A stretch of 64,000 nucleotides of DNA from Paralcaligenes ureilyticus (GCF_004346225.1 NZ_SMAJ01000004.1:1-64000), one strand, 5' to 3'; positions 1-8,870 are shown, counted from the first letter of the stretch. Notes: a model not told the origin generated them from the sequence alone. Numbers and translations: made by a program.

Positions 1-38
1 AGTATCGCTTTTGCCCTATGGCGTAGCCAAAAGCCGTT

Positions 39-56
39 CGATTTAAATCGTTTTTT
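39..56 (+). terminator. Possible terminator-like palindrome followed by T6
   Basis: A perfect 12-base palindrome (CGATTTAAATCG) is followed directly by six T residues. It could be the end of a plus-strand gene lying left of the window. The possible stem is short and AT-rich, so this is a weak call. Confidence 0.25.
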
Positions 57-124
57 ACTGAAAAAGGCTTGATTAAAACTATAGAATCTCAAACAAAAAC
101 AGTTCGAGTCGCTTAGTGGATTCC

Positions 125-736
125 TTATCCGACAGGCTCGTCCGAGCGTAGCCAACCGGCCAGGCTCCAGCGCGTTTGCTGGCATGGCAGTACGGCGTGC
201 GGAATCAGGCCGCTGTGAAAAACCGCCAACCTCGCTCCCATCGGTGGGATTCGCCGTATTTCCACATTGGGATCATCGGGCTCGTACAGGCAAAGCTCGC
301 CGCCATGCATGGGATTCCACTGCAGGTTTAAATACAGCACGATCGATATTTTCCGGTGATCGCTATCGCGATGCTGGTCGATGTGCTTTATGTAGCCCTT
401 GCCCTTGCCATAACGCGCAAAGTGAAACTCCTGGCTGCGCAGGCCAAGGTGGTAGCGCTCGTTCAGCTCTTGGCGAAACTGCGCCATCCATCTGAAAAAA
501 GGGTGGTTGGCTTGAGGCGAATTGGGGTAGATCCAGCAGATCGTGTCGCCGCGGATGTCGGGTCGCCGTGCATCGCTTGCACTGCGGCCAATCCCCTCCA
601 TGTAGAAGTGCCCGGTTTCCCACAGATGCCAGCCCTGCATCAGCAAGGTAATGTGCCACGACAACGGAATGACGGAGTCGGAAATAGCCCAGCCCTGCGT
701 TTCCAGTGACCGGAATATCTCTTCATGGTCGTTCAT
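125..736 (-). CDS. 2OG-Fe(II) oxygenase (prolyl 4-hydroxylase/SM-20-like fold)
   Basis: The 203-residue protein has the iron and 2-oxoglutarate pattern of the P4H-type dioxygenase family. H118-x-D120 lies in KHIDQH, the distal histidine is H180 in IPHAVLP, and R189 in RWSLAGWLR would bind the 2-oxoglutarate carboxylate. The strand order between them (SIVLYLN, GGELCLY, RLAVFHS) is that of the double-stranded beta-helix. It has no signal peptide, so a cytoplasmic enzyme using Fe(II), O2 and 2-oxoglutarate is expected; the hydroxylated substrate is unknown. The ATG at 736 is preferred to the GTG at 745 because the GGGAG ribosome site is only 2 bases from the GTG. It is monocistronic, with nothing upstream on its strand for about 90 bases. 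Confidence 0.85.
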   Translation of the reverse strand: MNDHEEIFRSLETQGWAISDSVIPLSWHITLLMQGWHLWETGHFYMEGIGRSASDARRPDIRGDTICWIYPNSPQANHPFFRWMAQFRQELNERYHLGLRSQEFHFARYGKGKGYIKHIDQHRDSDHRKISIVLYLNLQWNPMHGGELCLYEPDDPNVEIRRIPPMGARLAVFHSGLIPHAVLPCQQTRWSLAGWLRSDEPVG

Positions 737-828
737 AAAGCTCACTGCTCCCTGGCCAAAACGGTAGTATGAGCAAAAATTTTACCCCGGGCGGGGGAAG
801 CCCGTTTGTGAGCGCTGAGCAACCGTCT

Positions 829-1362
829 TTACGTGGGCTTAAGACCTTGAAAAGCCTGTACCGTTGGAGTGATTAGTAGTCCTAGCAGTTGCGCAAAAGT
901 TATTTGCGTTTGCGTGACGTGCTCGACGCGCGATAGAAAATTCAGGGTGCCCAGGCATGTGTCTTTGGATACCAGGGGGACATTGATGACAGAGCGTAGG
1001 CCCAGGGCAATAATCAGCTCATGGTCGTCGAACGATTTCTTGATGGCGGCTGTTCCTTCGCCCACAAATAGTCGTTTATCCAATAACACATGGCGCCCCC
1101 ATCCCGTATCGGATTTTGATTTGGTACCGCCAATAGGGTACTTCTTGGTGTCCGAACTATAAAGCCGCGTGAGTTGCATTTTTTGCGCGTCAAAGCGGTT
1201 GATGGTGCATTGCGAATGTCTCAAAACAGGGAAGGCACAGGCATCGGCGGCGGCAAACAGCTCCAAGGGAGCCTCATCATTGAAGGATTTTGCCTTGATG
1301 CAGATAAAATTTTCGGGCGATTGCATGTTGTTTACCGTCGGTGTTTGCTGGGATGGCATCAT
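829..1362 (-). CDS. Single GAF-domain protein
   Basis: This 177-residue protein consists of essentially one GAF domain. The conserved late part NVPLVSKDTCLGTLNFLSR is typical of ligand-binding GAF folds. There is no attached kinase, cyclase or helix-turn-helix domain, so it is a stand-alone sensor or a small-molecule binding protein. Its first ATG overlaps the stop codon of the upstream Bug receptor gene (ATGA overlap), implying translational coupling in the operon GGT-like, Bug, GAF. A longer reading in the same frame starting at 1581 would overlap the Bug gene almost 220 bases and is rejected. The ligand is unknown. Confidence 0.75.
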   Translation of the reverse strand: MMPSQQTPTVNNMQSPENFICIKAKSFNDEAPLELFAAADACAFPVLRHSQCTINRFDAQKMQLTRLYSSDTKKYPIGGTKSKSDTGWGRHVLLDKRLFVGEGTAAIKKSFDDHELIIALGLRSVINVPLVSKDTCLGTLNFLSRVEHVTQTQITFAQLLGLLITPTVQAFQGLKPT

Positions 1363-2333
1363 TCCACAGTGATCCCTAATTCGTGGATCAATTTGTTGTA
1401 TTTGTCGGCATCGTGTCGCAGCGTCTTCGCGAACTGTTCGGGGCTGGAGTTGACCAGCACCACGCCGATATCGTTCATGGCCTTTATGACCTCGGGTTGC
1501 GCCAGAATTTGGTTGGTTGTCTTGTTTAAACGTGCAACCAGGGCCGGGTCCATACCTTTGGGCCCGAAAAAACCGTACCACACCGTAAGCTCATAGCCGG
1601 GGAGGGTTTCACCAACGGTCGGGACTTTCGGGAACAGGGTCGAGCGCGTCCCCTCTGTAACGGCAAGTAGCTTCAATTTTCCAGACCTGACGAAAGGAAG
1701 GGACTGAGTCGATGCCGTGAATAATACTTGCGTGCGATCGGCCACCGTGTCGAGCACGGCCGGCGCCCCGCCTCGATAGGGGATATGCATCATCTTTATA
1801 CCTGCATCCCTGTCGAACAGAGCGGCCGATAGGTAGTTGGTCGATCCAATTCCGGCCGAGGCGAATGCCAGTCGACCCGGGTTGGCTTTCGCATATTGTA
1901 TGAACTCGGCTACGGTGTTGACCGGCAGAGAGGCATTGACGACCATGGTGTTGGTGACCAGAGCCAGCTCCGCGATGGGAGTGAAGTCATTGACCCCGTC
2001 AAATGGCATGTTTGTATATAACGCTTGATTCATCGTGTGGGTGCTCATCGAGCCCACAAGCAGGGTATAGCCATCCGGCTTTGCTCTGGCGACGATTTGT
2101 GAACCGATATTTCCAGAGGCACCTGATTTATTTTCGACGATGACGGATTGGTCCAACGCCTTGGTGAGTTTTTGCGAGAGGAGTCGTGCAAGGATATCTG
2201 TTGAGCCTCCCGGCGCCCAGGGCACAATGATTGTGATGGGTTTGTCTTTGGGCCATTGCGCGAGCGCCAGCGACGGAGCAAACAGCAGGCTGAGCAGGAC
2301 GGCACGTAGTGGTTTCCATGTAAGAAAATTCAT
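1359..2333 (-). CDS. Bug-family (TctC) periplasmic solute receptor
   Basis: The 324-residue protein has an N-terminal signal peptide (hydrophobic stretch ending in SLALA) and the Bug/TctC fold. It carries the family motifs IIVPWAPGGSTDILAR near residue 40, a central MMHIPYRGGAPAVLD segment, and a late GMDPALVARLN helix. Such receptors bind carboxylates, amino acids or amides in the periplasm for tripartite tricarboxylate transporters. No TctA or TctB membrane partner is adjacent, so it is an orphan receptor, which is common in Bordetella relatives. The ATG at 2333 has an AAGGG site 6 bases away; the in-frame TTG at 2339 is less likely. It lies 48 bases downstream of the GGT-like gene and overlaps the GAF gene. 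Confidence 0.93.
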   Translation of the reverse strand: MNFLTWKPLRAVLLSLLFAPSLALAQWPKDKPITIIVPWAPGGSTDILARLLSQKLTKALDQSVIVENKSGASGNIGSQIVARAKPDGYTLLVGSMSTHTMNQALYTNMPFDGVNDFTPIAELALVTNTMVVNASLPVNTVAEFIQYAKANPGRLAFASAGIGSTNYLSAALFDRDAGIKMMHIPYRGGAPAVLDTVADRTQVLFTASTQSLPFVRSGKLKLLAVTEGTRSTLFPKVPTVGETLPGYELTVWYGFFGPKGMDPALVARLNKTTNQILAQPEVIKAMNDIGVVLVNSSPEQFAKTLRHDADKYNKLIHELGITVE

Positions 2334-2381
2334 GTTCAACCCTTCCCTTCATAGGTTTCTTGGTTAAATAAAAAGAAATCG

Positions 2382-4220
2382 TTAACGGCCGACCGCATAG
2401 CCCTGCATGCCGCGGGGGTTTGCCGCCGCGCGCAATAACAAGTGGCCGTTTTTTGTAAATTCACGTGTGCAGGCGCTGATCCGCCCTTCGGACCAGGGAT
2501 CCCCGATTTTTACGTTGTGACCTGCGGCTCTTAGCTCCGCGATGCAGGCCTCGTTGAATCGGGATTCGAGAGTGATGTGGTTCAAGGTCGTCGCACGCGG
2601 CCAGAACGAGCCCGGAAAGTGGTTGATATGCCAGGATGGCGCATCGATTGCTTCTTGCAGATTCATGCCCATGGTGGTGTGACGCAGAAAGAAGGCCAGC
2701 GGCCATTGGTCCTGCTGATCTCCGCCTGGTGTGCCAAATACCATATAGGGCTGGTTATCCTTAAGCGCCAGGCTGGGCGAGAGTGTGGTGGTTGGCCTGA
2801 ACCCGGGCCGTAAGGCTCCAGGGAGGTTTTCTTCCAACCAGGTAATTTGCAAGCGTGTGGTGATCGGGAAGCCGAGCTCGGGTATAACCGGGCTGGAGGA
2901 CAGCCATCCGCCGGAGGGCGTTGCCGATACCATATTCCCCTGTTTATCGATGACATCCAGATGGCATGTATCACCCACAAAAATCTCTTTGTCAGCCCAT
3001 GTTTCGACAGGCGGCAGATCCGCAAATGTTGGTTCGCCAACGCCGAAACGTATGTCGGAGCTTGCCAATGTGCGTTCCGATGCTTTCAGGTCGGGTAGAA
3101 CCGGACTGTGCCCTTCGGGGCTCCCAGGCCGCAATATGTCTGAGGCTTTGTCGCTGATCAGCTTGGCCCGTTTCCTGGAATACTCCTCGGATAGCAGAGC
3201 TTGGATCGGGACGCGAACAGCCAGTGGGTCGCCGTACCACGCTAGCCTGTCGGCGTAAGCCAGTTTTGCCGATTCAGCCAAACAATGTATGAATTGTGAT
3301 GAATAGGGGTCCATTCCCGCAACGTTGAAGTGGCGCAATAGGGATAGTTGTTGGAGGAATACGGGGCCCTGAGACCAGGGCCCGCATTTGGCAACGGTGT
3401 ATCGACCATATTGCAACGTGACGGGTTCTTCGTAAGCAGGCCTCCATTCCGCCATGTCTTCCAAGCGTAATAAGCCCGAGTTCCGTTCTCCCGTGGTGTC
3501 TCGAACCGCGTGGGTTTTGTAATAACGATCGATGGACTGGGCGACAAACCCTTCTTGCCAGATTGACAGTGCCGCATCAATCCGCTCGCGCCGGGTGTCC
3601 GCTTTGCTATTGGCTTCGTTGATCAGGCGTGTGTATGTTGCGGCGATCGCGGGCAAACGAAATAGCTCATTCGAGTCTGGGATTTTGCCGTTCGGTAGCC
3701 AAGTCGCCGCTGAATCGGGCCATTCCTTGCGAAAGAGATCTTGGACGGCAACAACGGCTTGTACGATTCGAGGAACTAGCGGGAACCCCTGGCTGGCGAG
3801 TTCTATGGCTGGGCGTAGGACATCGCCCAGTTCCCATGTTCCGTAATCGCGCAGCAAGGTCAGCCAGGCACTGAATGCGCCTGGCACGCAGGCTGGCAGA
3901 AGACCGATTCCAGGCACCAGGTCCAGGCCTTTGTCGCGAAAATACTGCGCATTGGCGAGTTTCGGAGCGGGCCCTTGCCCACATAAGGACAATACCCTTT
4001 TTTCTTTTTCGCTCCAGAACAAGATGGGGACTTCACCGCCTGGCCCATTCAGGTGTGGTTCGACGACTTGCAGCGAGAAACCGCCCGCGACCGCCGCGTC
4101 GAACGCGTTTCCACCTCGTTCCAATACTCCCATGGCCACCTGGGACGCGATCCAGTGGGTGGAGGATACGACGCCGAACGTCCCCTTGATTTCGGGTCTG
4201 GTTGTAAACGAATCAGGCAT
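2382..4220 (-). CDS. Gamma-glutamyltranspeptidase-family (Ntn-hydrolase) protein
   Basis: The 612-residue protein matches the gamma-glutamyltransferase family along its length. It opens with the GVVSSTHWIASQVAMGVL block and contains GGNAFDAAVAG. The autocatalytic cleavage site is recognisable as T418 in GDTCHLDVIDKQGN, which would become the N-terminal nucleophile of the small subunit. It also has the oxyanion-type PSGGWLSSSP and the late FGTPGGDQQDQW block. No signal peptide is evident, unlike periplasmic GGT, which suggests a cytoplasmic acylase or amidase-like member. It is the first gene of an operon with the Bug receptor and GAF protein and is divergent from a LysR gene. Hydrolysis of a gamma-glutamyl or related amide taken up through the Bug protein is an inference. 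Confidence 0.85.
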   Translation of the reverse strand: MPDSFTTRPEIKGTFGVVSSTHWIASQVAMGVLERGGNAFDAAVAGGFSLQVVEPHLNGPGGEVPILFWSEKEKRVLSLCGQGPAPKLANAQYFRDKGLDLVPGIGLLPACVPGAFSAWLTLLRDYGTWELGDVLRPAIELASQGFPLVPRIVQAVVAVQDLFRKEWPDSAATWLPNGKIPDSNELFRLPAIAATYTRLINEANSKADTRRERIDAALSIWQEGFVAQSIDRYYKTHAVRDTTGERNSGLLRLEDMAEWRPAYEEPVTLQYGRYTVAKCGPWSQGPVFLQQLSLLRHFNVAGMDPYSSQFIHCLAESAKLAYADRLAWYGDPLAVRVPIQALLSEEYSRKRAKLISDKASDILRPGSPEGHSPVLPDLKASERTLASSDIRFGVGEPTFADLPPVETWADKEIFVGDTCHLDVIDKQGNMVSATPSGGWLSSSPVIPELGFPITTRLQITWLEENLPGALRPGFRPTTTLSPSLALKDNQPYMVFGTPGGDQQDQWPLAFFLRHTTMGMNLQEAIDAPSWHINHFPGSFWPRATTLNHITLESRFNEACIAELRAAGHNVKIGDPWSEGRISACTREFTKNGHLLLRAAANPRGMQGYAVGR

Positions 4221-4303
4221 AGTGGGCCGGTCTAAAAATGATAGCTGTTGAAGGTCAGTATACGGATTTAAAATAACCCAGGCATCGTTATTTTTTATAA
4301 ATT

Positions 4304-4321
4304 CATAACCGATTGATTATG
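4304..4321. promoter_or_regulatory. Inverted repeat in the divergent GGT-like/LysR intergenic region
   Basis: CATAA and TTATG form a 5-base inverted repeat separated by 8 bases, immediately before the LysR start codon. Its position fits an autoregulatory LysR binding site, but the repeat is short and the call is an inference. Confidence 0.3.
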
Positions 4322-4331
4322 GCGATTCAGC

Positions 4332-5276
4332 ATGCAAATAATAAGCGACCGACTCACGTCCAGGCTAAAAATACGGTATCTGGTATTAATACTGCAAATC
4401 TCGAAACAGGGCTCCTTGACGCGCGCGGCCGACGCTTTGGGATTCAGCCAGCCCGCTGCCAGCAAGGCGCTGAAAGATATTGAAGAGATATTCGGGTCGC
4501 CGCTTTTTTCCCGATCGCCCAGTGGCCTGACGCCGACGCCTTTGGGGGAGCTGGCACTGCGCCGCGCCAGGCACATGCTTCGGGATATGGATAATTGGGG
4601 ACGTGAAACTGAGGCCGTGCTTGCCGGGCACACGGCGCATTTAAATGTGGGAGCGATTCCATCGGTGTCCGGTCGCCTGCTCTCCAGAGCGATTCAGGAA
4701 ATATATACGTTGCACCAAGTCACGATTTCACTGCACAGGGCGACAAGTGATCAGTTGGTAAAGCTTATGCGGCAGCGTGAGCTGGATTGCATGATCGGTA
4801 GGGCAACTGTTATTGAGGCGGACGATAAACTGGGGCAGGAAGTTTTGTATTCACAGCGTCCGGTGCTGATTGCCAATGTTGAATTGGTTACGCGACTGGA
4901 AAAGGAAAATATTTCTTTGAAGACCCTTGCCGCAATGGATTGGATATTGCCGTCTTTTGCGACCCCAACGGGGAAAATGATTACGGGAATCTTTATCAAA
5001 GCGAATGTGCCGCCGCCTTTTCCGAAAATTGAAACTTATTCGGCTGATGTCATAGAGGATGTATTGCAGACTTCCGTATCCTTTTTGTCTTTGGTGGCCG
5101 AAGATATTGCAGCGGATATTTGCAGAAACCGAAAAATTGCACTTCTACCTTATCAGTTTGAGGAAAGGCTACCGCCCATCAGTCTTATTACGCAAAGACG
5201 TGAGGCGGTTATACCCGCTGAGGAAAGCTTTGCGGATATTCTCAAGAGAGTGTGCCTTGATTTTGTTAGGGTATGA
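4332..5276 (+). CDS. LysR-family transcriptional regulator
   Basis: The 314-residue protein has an N-terminal winged helix-turn-helix (GSLTRAADALGFSQPAASKA, about residues 28-47), followed by an LTPTPLGE turn and a periplasmic-binding-like effector domain. The subtype, with QPAASKALKDIEEIFGSPLF, resembles regulators near sugar or carboxylate uptake genes. It is transcribed divergently from the GGT-like/Bug/GAF operon with about 110 bases between start codons, so it most likely controls that operon and itself. The inducer is unknown. Downstream, the glyoxalase-like gene lies about 120 bases away on the same strand and may belong to the same regulon. Confidence 0.93.
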   Translation: MQIISDRLTSRLKIRYLVLILQISKQGSLTRAADALGFSQPAASKALKDIEEIFGSPLFSRSPSGLTPTPLGELALRRARHMLRDMDNWGRETEAVLAGHTAHLNVGAIPSVSGRLLSRAIQEIYTLHQVTISLHRATSDQLVKLMRQRELDCMIGRATVIEADDKLGQEVLYSQRPVLIANVELVTRLEKENISLKTLAAMDWILPSFATPTGKMITGIFIKANVPPPFPKIETYSADVIEDVLQTSVSFLSLVAEDIAADICRNRKIALLPYQFEERLPPISLITQRREAVIPAEESFADILKRVCLDFVRV

Positions 5277-5398
5277 ACGGTTGAAAGGATAAATATTGGA
5301 GGGCGAACGTCGCGCGCGTTTTTGAACGCGGTGCAATGGGCGTAATGATCTTTTTCGCCATGGCCCGACCTTGTAAACAATGAGAAAAAGGGATTGAA

Positions 5399-6292
5399 AT
5401 GATAGTAACAAGCGGTGAGGCACACGGTGCGGATGGCAGCTATCCCGTCTCCGAACACGTCGATCATGTGGTCATTCATGTGGGCCAGAGCCTGGACGAG
5501 GCCCAGGCGCAGTATGCCCGGCTCGGGTTTCATCTGACGCCACGTGGCCACCATTCGCTGGGTTCCAGCAATCACCTTGCGATATTCGGATCGGACTATT
5601 TTGAGCTGATGGGTGTCGAGCCGCGCAACGTGGCCAAATTTGCCAATGGCTGGGGTCATCCTCTTGGGCTGTCCGGGCTGGTGTTCAAGGCATCGGATGC
5701 GGCCGCATTGTGGCAACGGCTCGTGGCGCGCCAGGTGCCGTTGGAAGGAAACGGGCCGAACGATTTTTTCCGCCCGGTCGACTTGCCCGATCATGGTACA
5801 CACGATGCCCGCTTTCGCACGGTGCGCATTGCGGCAGACAGCATCCCCAATGGCCGTGTTTTTTTCTGCGAGCACTTGACGCCGAACCTGGTCTGGCGCA
5901 CTGAATGGCAGCGGCATGCAAACGGTGTGAATGGAATTTTGGAATACGTGTACGTCACGCAGGACCCGGCGGCGTCAGCCGCGATACTCGATCGGGCTTT
6001 TGGCCCGGGTGCTGTGGTGCCGGTCGAACATGGGCTGCGGCTCCAGGCCGGCGGCGTGTCGGTGCTTTATCTGCTTCCCCAAGGAGTCGCCGCGCGGTTC
6101 GGCGACGATGCCGGCGCGTTGCCGGAGCAGGGCGAGCGCGCCGTGGCCTTGACGCTGCGCACCGGCTCATTGCAGCGTGCGCGCGATGCGCTGCGTATAG
6201 GGCGGATCGAGCACGTTCGGGAAGTCGGCGGGCGGATCATTGTGCCAGCGGCTCAAGCCGCCGGTGTCATTCTGGCGTTCGAAGAGCGTTAG
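5399..6292 (+). CDS. Glyoxalase-like (VOC superfamily) protein
   Basis: This 297-residue protein begins with the VOC-like beta-strand HVDHVVIHV, with a helix containing DEAQAQYARLGF and the turn GSSNHLAIFGSDYFELMGV. This is the Glyoxalase_3-type arrangement also found in proteins annotated as VOC family or PF13468-like. The second half repeats the fold (GILEYVYVTQDPAASAAILDRAFG). Metal ligands are plausible (H23 in HVDH, E in YFELMG) but not proven. It has no signal peptide. The ATG is supported by AAAGGG 6 bases upstream. The reaction is unknown. Confidence 0.75.
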   Translation: MIVTSGEAHGADGSYPVSEHVDHVVIHVGQSLDEAQAQYARLGFHLTPRGHHSLGSSNHLAIFGSDYFELMGVEPRNVAKFANGWGHPLGLSGLVFKASDAAALWQRLVARQVPLEGNGPNDFFRPVDLPDHGTHDARFRTVRIAADSIPNGRVFFCEHLTPNLVWRTEWQRHANGVNGILEYVYVTQDPAASAAILDRAFGPGAVVPVEHGLRLQAGGVSVLYLLPQGVAARFGDDAGALPEQGERAVALTLRTGSLQRARDALRIGRIEHVREVGGRIIVPAAQAAGVILAFEER

Positions 6293-6397
6293 GCAATGCA
6301 AGAAAGGCGACAACTGAACCCGTACCAAGACGATATCCTGGCCTATATGACCAGGCTTCGAGAATCTGCTACCGGATAGCCAGAACGTCCCAGATCG

Positions 6398-7291
6398 CTA
6401 TGCATGGCTGGCCACGGTCATCTCGATCGTTTCTGCCAGCTGACGCGTAGCGGGGCCGGCCTGGCCCGGACAACCAAAGGTCAAATACAGTGAAGCCCGG
6501 CGAACCCGGCCCTCGTTTAACGGCAAAGGCCACAGACTGCCTTCCTCCAGGCGTTTCTGAATCATGTGCCGGGGCAGCCAGGCAAATCCCAACCCGGCCT
6601 CTACCATTGCCATCGATGTCTCCACGCTGGTAACCGTCCAGCGCTGCGGCGATCCCAGCCACCCCTCGTTGCGCGGTTGCAGGGTGCCTGAATCGCGGGT
6701 CACAATCTGCATATGCCGCTTCAAATCGTCGACCGTGAGTTCGCGCTTCAGGCTGTGTAAGGGATGGCTGGGATGCGCCACCGCTACGAATTCCACATCC
6801 AGCAGCAAATTACTGAGATACCCTTCAGGAACGCGGGTACCAATGACAATATCGGCGCTTTGGTTAAGCAGGGCCTCGTCGGCACCGGACAGTACCACTT
6901 CGGTAAGCTGCACCCGTGTGTGCCCGGCCAGTTGAGTAAATTGCGTCAGCGCCTGCAGCAGCAACGCCGTGGGAAACGCCACGTCGACGACCAGGCGCAC
7001 CTCGGCCTCTCGGCCCTGGCCCAGGCTTTGAGCCAGTTGCTCGAGACGCTGGGCGTCATCCAGCAAATCGATCGCCGCGGCCAGCAAGGCCTCGCCATTA
7101 TCGGTGAGCCTGGCCTTGCGGCCCTCTATGGTCAACAGTTCGACTTCGACCTGTTCCTGCAGCCGCGCAACCGCATAACTGACCGATGACTGGCTGCGAT
7201 GCAGGGCCTCGGCTGCCTGAGCATAGCCGCCATACTTCACAATGGCCTGCAATACGCGCCATTGCTCGAGTGTTGTTTTGGGAATTCGCAT
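6398..7291 (-). CDS. LysR-family transcriptional regulator divergent from pirin
   Basis: The 297-residue protein has the canonical LysR helix-turn-helix (GGYAQAAEALHRSQSSVSYA, about residues 20-39), in which the region after the recognition helix reads VARLQEQVEVELL. A LysR substrate-binding domain follows (RLVVDVAFPTALLLQAL). It is transcribed away from the pirin gene, with 114 bases between the starts and a T-N11-A inverted repeat just upstream of its own ATG. By the usual LysR arrangement it is expected to regulate itself and the pirin gene; this is an inference. Confidence 0.93.
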   Translation of the reverse strand: MRIPKTTLEQWRVLQAIVKYGGYAQAAEALHRSQSSVSYAVARLQEQVEVELLTIEGRKARLTDNGEALLAAAIDLLDDAQRLEQLAQSLGQGREAEVRLVVDVAFPTALLLQALTQFTQLAGHTRVQLTEVVLSGADEALLNQSADIVIGTRVPEGYLSNLLLDVEFVAVAHPSHPLHSLKRELTVDDLKRHMQIVTRDSGTLQPRNEGWLGSPQRWTVTSVETSMAMVEAGLGFAWLPRHMIQKRLEEGSLWPLPLNEGRVRRASLYLTFGCPGQAGPATRQLAETIEMTVASHA

Positions 7292-7295
7292 TGTT

Positions 7296-7310
7296 ATCTA
7301 AAAATCAGAT
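7296..7310. promoter_or_regulatory. LysR-type T-N11-A box (ATCT-N7-AGAT)
   Basis: ATCT and AGAT form an inverted repeat whose T and A are 11 bases apart, the classical LysR-binding signature. It sits 4 bases upstream of the LysR start codon in the AT-rich divergent region shared with the pirin gene, so it is a candidate autoregulatory operator. Confidence 0.45.
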
Positions 7311-7405
7311 CAATTAAATCAAATAATAACGCTTTTTTATCTAATTTATAAGAAATAGAATAGGCAAATGGAAGCAAAACTCCCTCATCACTGGAGATCA
7401 CAATC

Positions 7406-8104
7406 ATGATCGAACTGCGCAAAGCCGCCGATCGCGGACACGCCCAACATGGCTGGTTAAATAGCCATCATACGTTTTCATTTGCAGAGTACTTCGACCC
7501 AAAACAAATGGGCTGGGGCGCCTTGCGCGTCATCAATGACGACACCGTACAGCCCGGCGAAGGCTTCGGCACGCACGGCCACCGCGACATGGAAATTATT
7601 TCCTATGTTCTGGAAGGCGCCCTGGAACACAAGGACTCCATGGGTTCCGGTTCGTTCATCCGTTCGGGTGACGTACAGGTCATGAGTGCCGGTACCGGCG
7701 TACGCCACAGCGAATTCAATCACTCACACTCCGAACCGGTGCATTTTCTGCAGATATGGATCGTGCCCAAGTTCACCGGCATCAAGCCCAACTACCAGGA
7801 AAAGTTCTTCGACACCGCCGACAAGCGCGGCAAGCTGTGCCTGGTGGCCTCGCCCGACGGCCGAGACGGTTCGCTGACGGTTGTGCAAGATGCCCTGATG
7901 CACGTCGCGCTGCTTGATGGCGACGAGCGCATCGACTACGCGTTGGCGCCAGGGCGGAAGGCTTATGTGCACCTTGCGCGCGGCGCGCTGACGCTAAACG
8001 GCCAGCCCATGGCTGCCGGCGACGGCGCCAAGATTGCGGACGAAGCGGCATTGGACTTTTCGAACGGCCATGACGCCGAAGTGTTGCTGTTCGACCTGCC
8101 CTGA
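7406..8104 (+). CDS. Pirin-family bicupin (YhhW type)
   Basis: The 232-residue protein matches the short YhhW-type pirins. The metal ligands are all visible: H57 and H59 in GTHGHRDMEIISY, H101 and E103 in GVRHSEFNHS. These bind one Fe or another divalent metal in the N-terminal cupin; the C-terminal cupin has lost its ligands. E. coli YhhW has quercetin 2,3-dioxygenase activity in vitro, but the physiological role of the family is unsettled. A ribosome site (GGAG) lies about 8 bases before the ATG. It is divergent from a LysR gene, and its stop codon is the first arm of a perfect 18-bp hairpin. Confidence 0.93.
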   Translation: MIELRKAADRGHAQHGWLNSHHTFSFAEYFDPKQMGWGALRVINDDTVQPGEGFGTHGHRDMEIISYVLEGALEHKDSMGSGSFIRSGDVQVMSAGTGVRHSEFNHSHSEPVHFLQIWIVPKFTGIKPNYQEKFFDTADKRGKLCLVASPDGRDGSLTVVQDALMHVALLDGDERIDYALAPGRKAYVHLARGALTLNGQPMAAGDGAKIADEAALDFSNGHDAEVLLFDLP

Positions 8105-8140
8105 CCAGATTGGCCATCGCAACGATGGCCAATCTGGTCA
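8102..8140. terminator. Perfect 18-bp inverted repeat between convergent pirin and doxX genes
   Basis: TGACCAGATTGGCCATCG (8102-8119) and its exact reverse complement (8123-8140) flank a CAA loop. The first three bases are the pirin stop codon. The genes on both sides converge, so a bidirectional transcript end or mRNA stabiliser is likely. No T tract follows on either strand, so it is not a classical intrinsic terminator. Confidence 0.6.
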
Positions 8141-8180
8141 CCTGAAACCGAATCATCTGCGAGGGTATTGCAATGATGCC

Positions 8181-8591
8181 TCAGGGCATTATTGCAAACC
8201 TTCCCGGCCCGGTAATGGCGAGTAGCAGCAGCCCACCCATAATGCTCATGTTCTTGAAGAAATTGATTTGGTTCTCATGGCGCGCTGCGCCTTCGAGAGT
8301 CCAATAGCGGTGTCCCACCAACGCAGTCGCCAATACGAAGACCACATACAGCAAGGCCAACTGGCGGGTAAACACGCCTATGATCAGCGCAATGCCGACG
8401 AAAAACTCCATGATGATCGAGATGATTGTCGACAGCGTGGGCGCCGGCGCACCGATCGAGCTCATGTAGGTGACCGTGCCCGAGAAGTTGGTGAGCTTTT
8501 GCCAGCCGGTAACCAGAAACAATGACATCAGCAATAGGCGCGCCAGCAGAATCAGCACATCGCTATTGGCAACTAGCAGATTACTTGACAT
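8181..8591 (-). CDS. DoxX-family inner membrane protein
   Basis: The 136-residue protein has four hydrophobic segments and the DoxX signature: ARLLLMSLFLVTGWQKL in the first helix, an IGAPAPTL loop, then MEFFVGIALIIGVFTR and the C-terminal NFFKNMSIMGGLLLL. DoxX proteins are small membrane proteins; members have been linked to thiosulfate or quinone redox chemistry (DoxD) and oxidative stress, but most are uncharacterised. The ATG at 8591 is chosen because an AAGGAGG site lies 5 bases upstream; a longer in-frame reading from 8639 has none. It is transcribed divergently from the thiosulfate dehydrogenase genes, with about 280 bases between, and converges on the pirin gene. Confidence 0.85.
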   Translation of the reverse strand: MSSNLLVANSDVLILLARLLLMSLFLVTGWQKLTNFSGTVTYMSSIGAPAPTLSTIISIIMEFFVGIALIIGVFTRQLALLYVVFVLATALVGHRYWTLEGAARHENQINFFKNMSIMGGLLLLAITGPGRFAIMP

Positions 8592-8870
8592 AAATCCTCC
8601 TTGGGGGGACCCAGGCGTGTTAAAGGCAAGTACTCGCACAATCGATGTTGAGCAATTCTACGTTCGATTTTTACGTTTAACCAGAAGTTTATTGATCCAC
8701 ATTGCAGAAGAGGGTTCGTAATGCCGCCGGCACTGGGCACTGAATGAAAGTATGCGATTCAACTCGGGATCAACTAAAATCGACCGCCAGCGGGTTAATC
8801 CAGGAGTAATCCTGCATGCGCGGTCGGATCAGAGAACATAATCGCTATTGCCTCGAAAGAGGAGGTGCAC

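Noticed and set aside
61-120. TATAGAAT-like -10 in the leftmost 120 bases
   Set aside because: No suitable -35 at 16-18 bases and no plus-strand gene follows, so a promoter cannot be supported.
6296-6379. 27-residue plus-strand reading beginning MQERRQLNPYQDD
   Set aside because: Too short, no ribosome site, no family; it may be a chance frame after the VOC gene.
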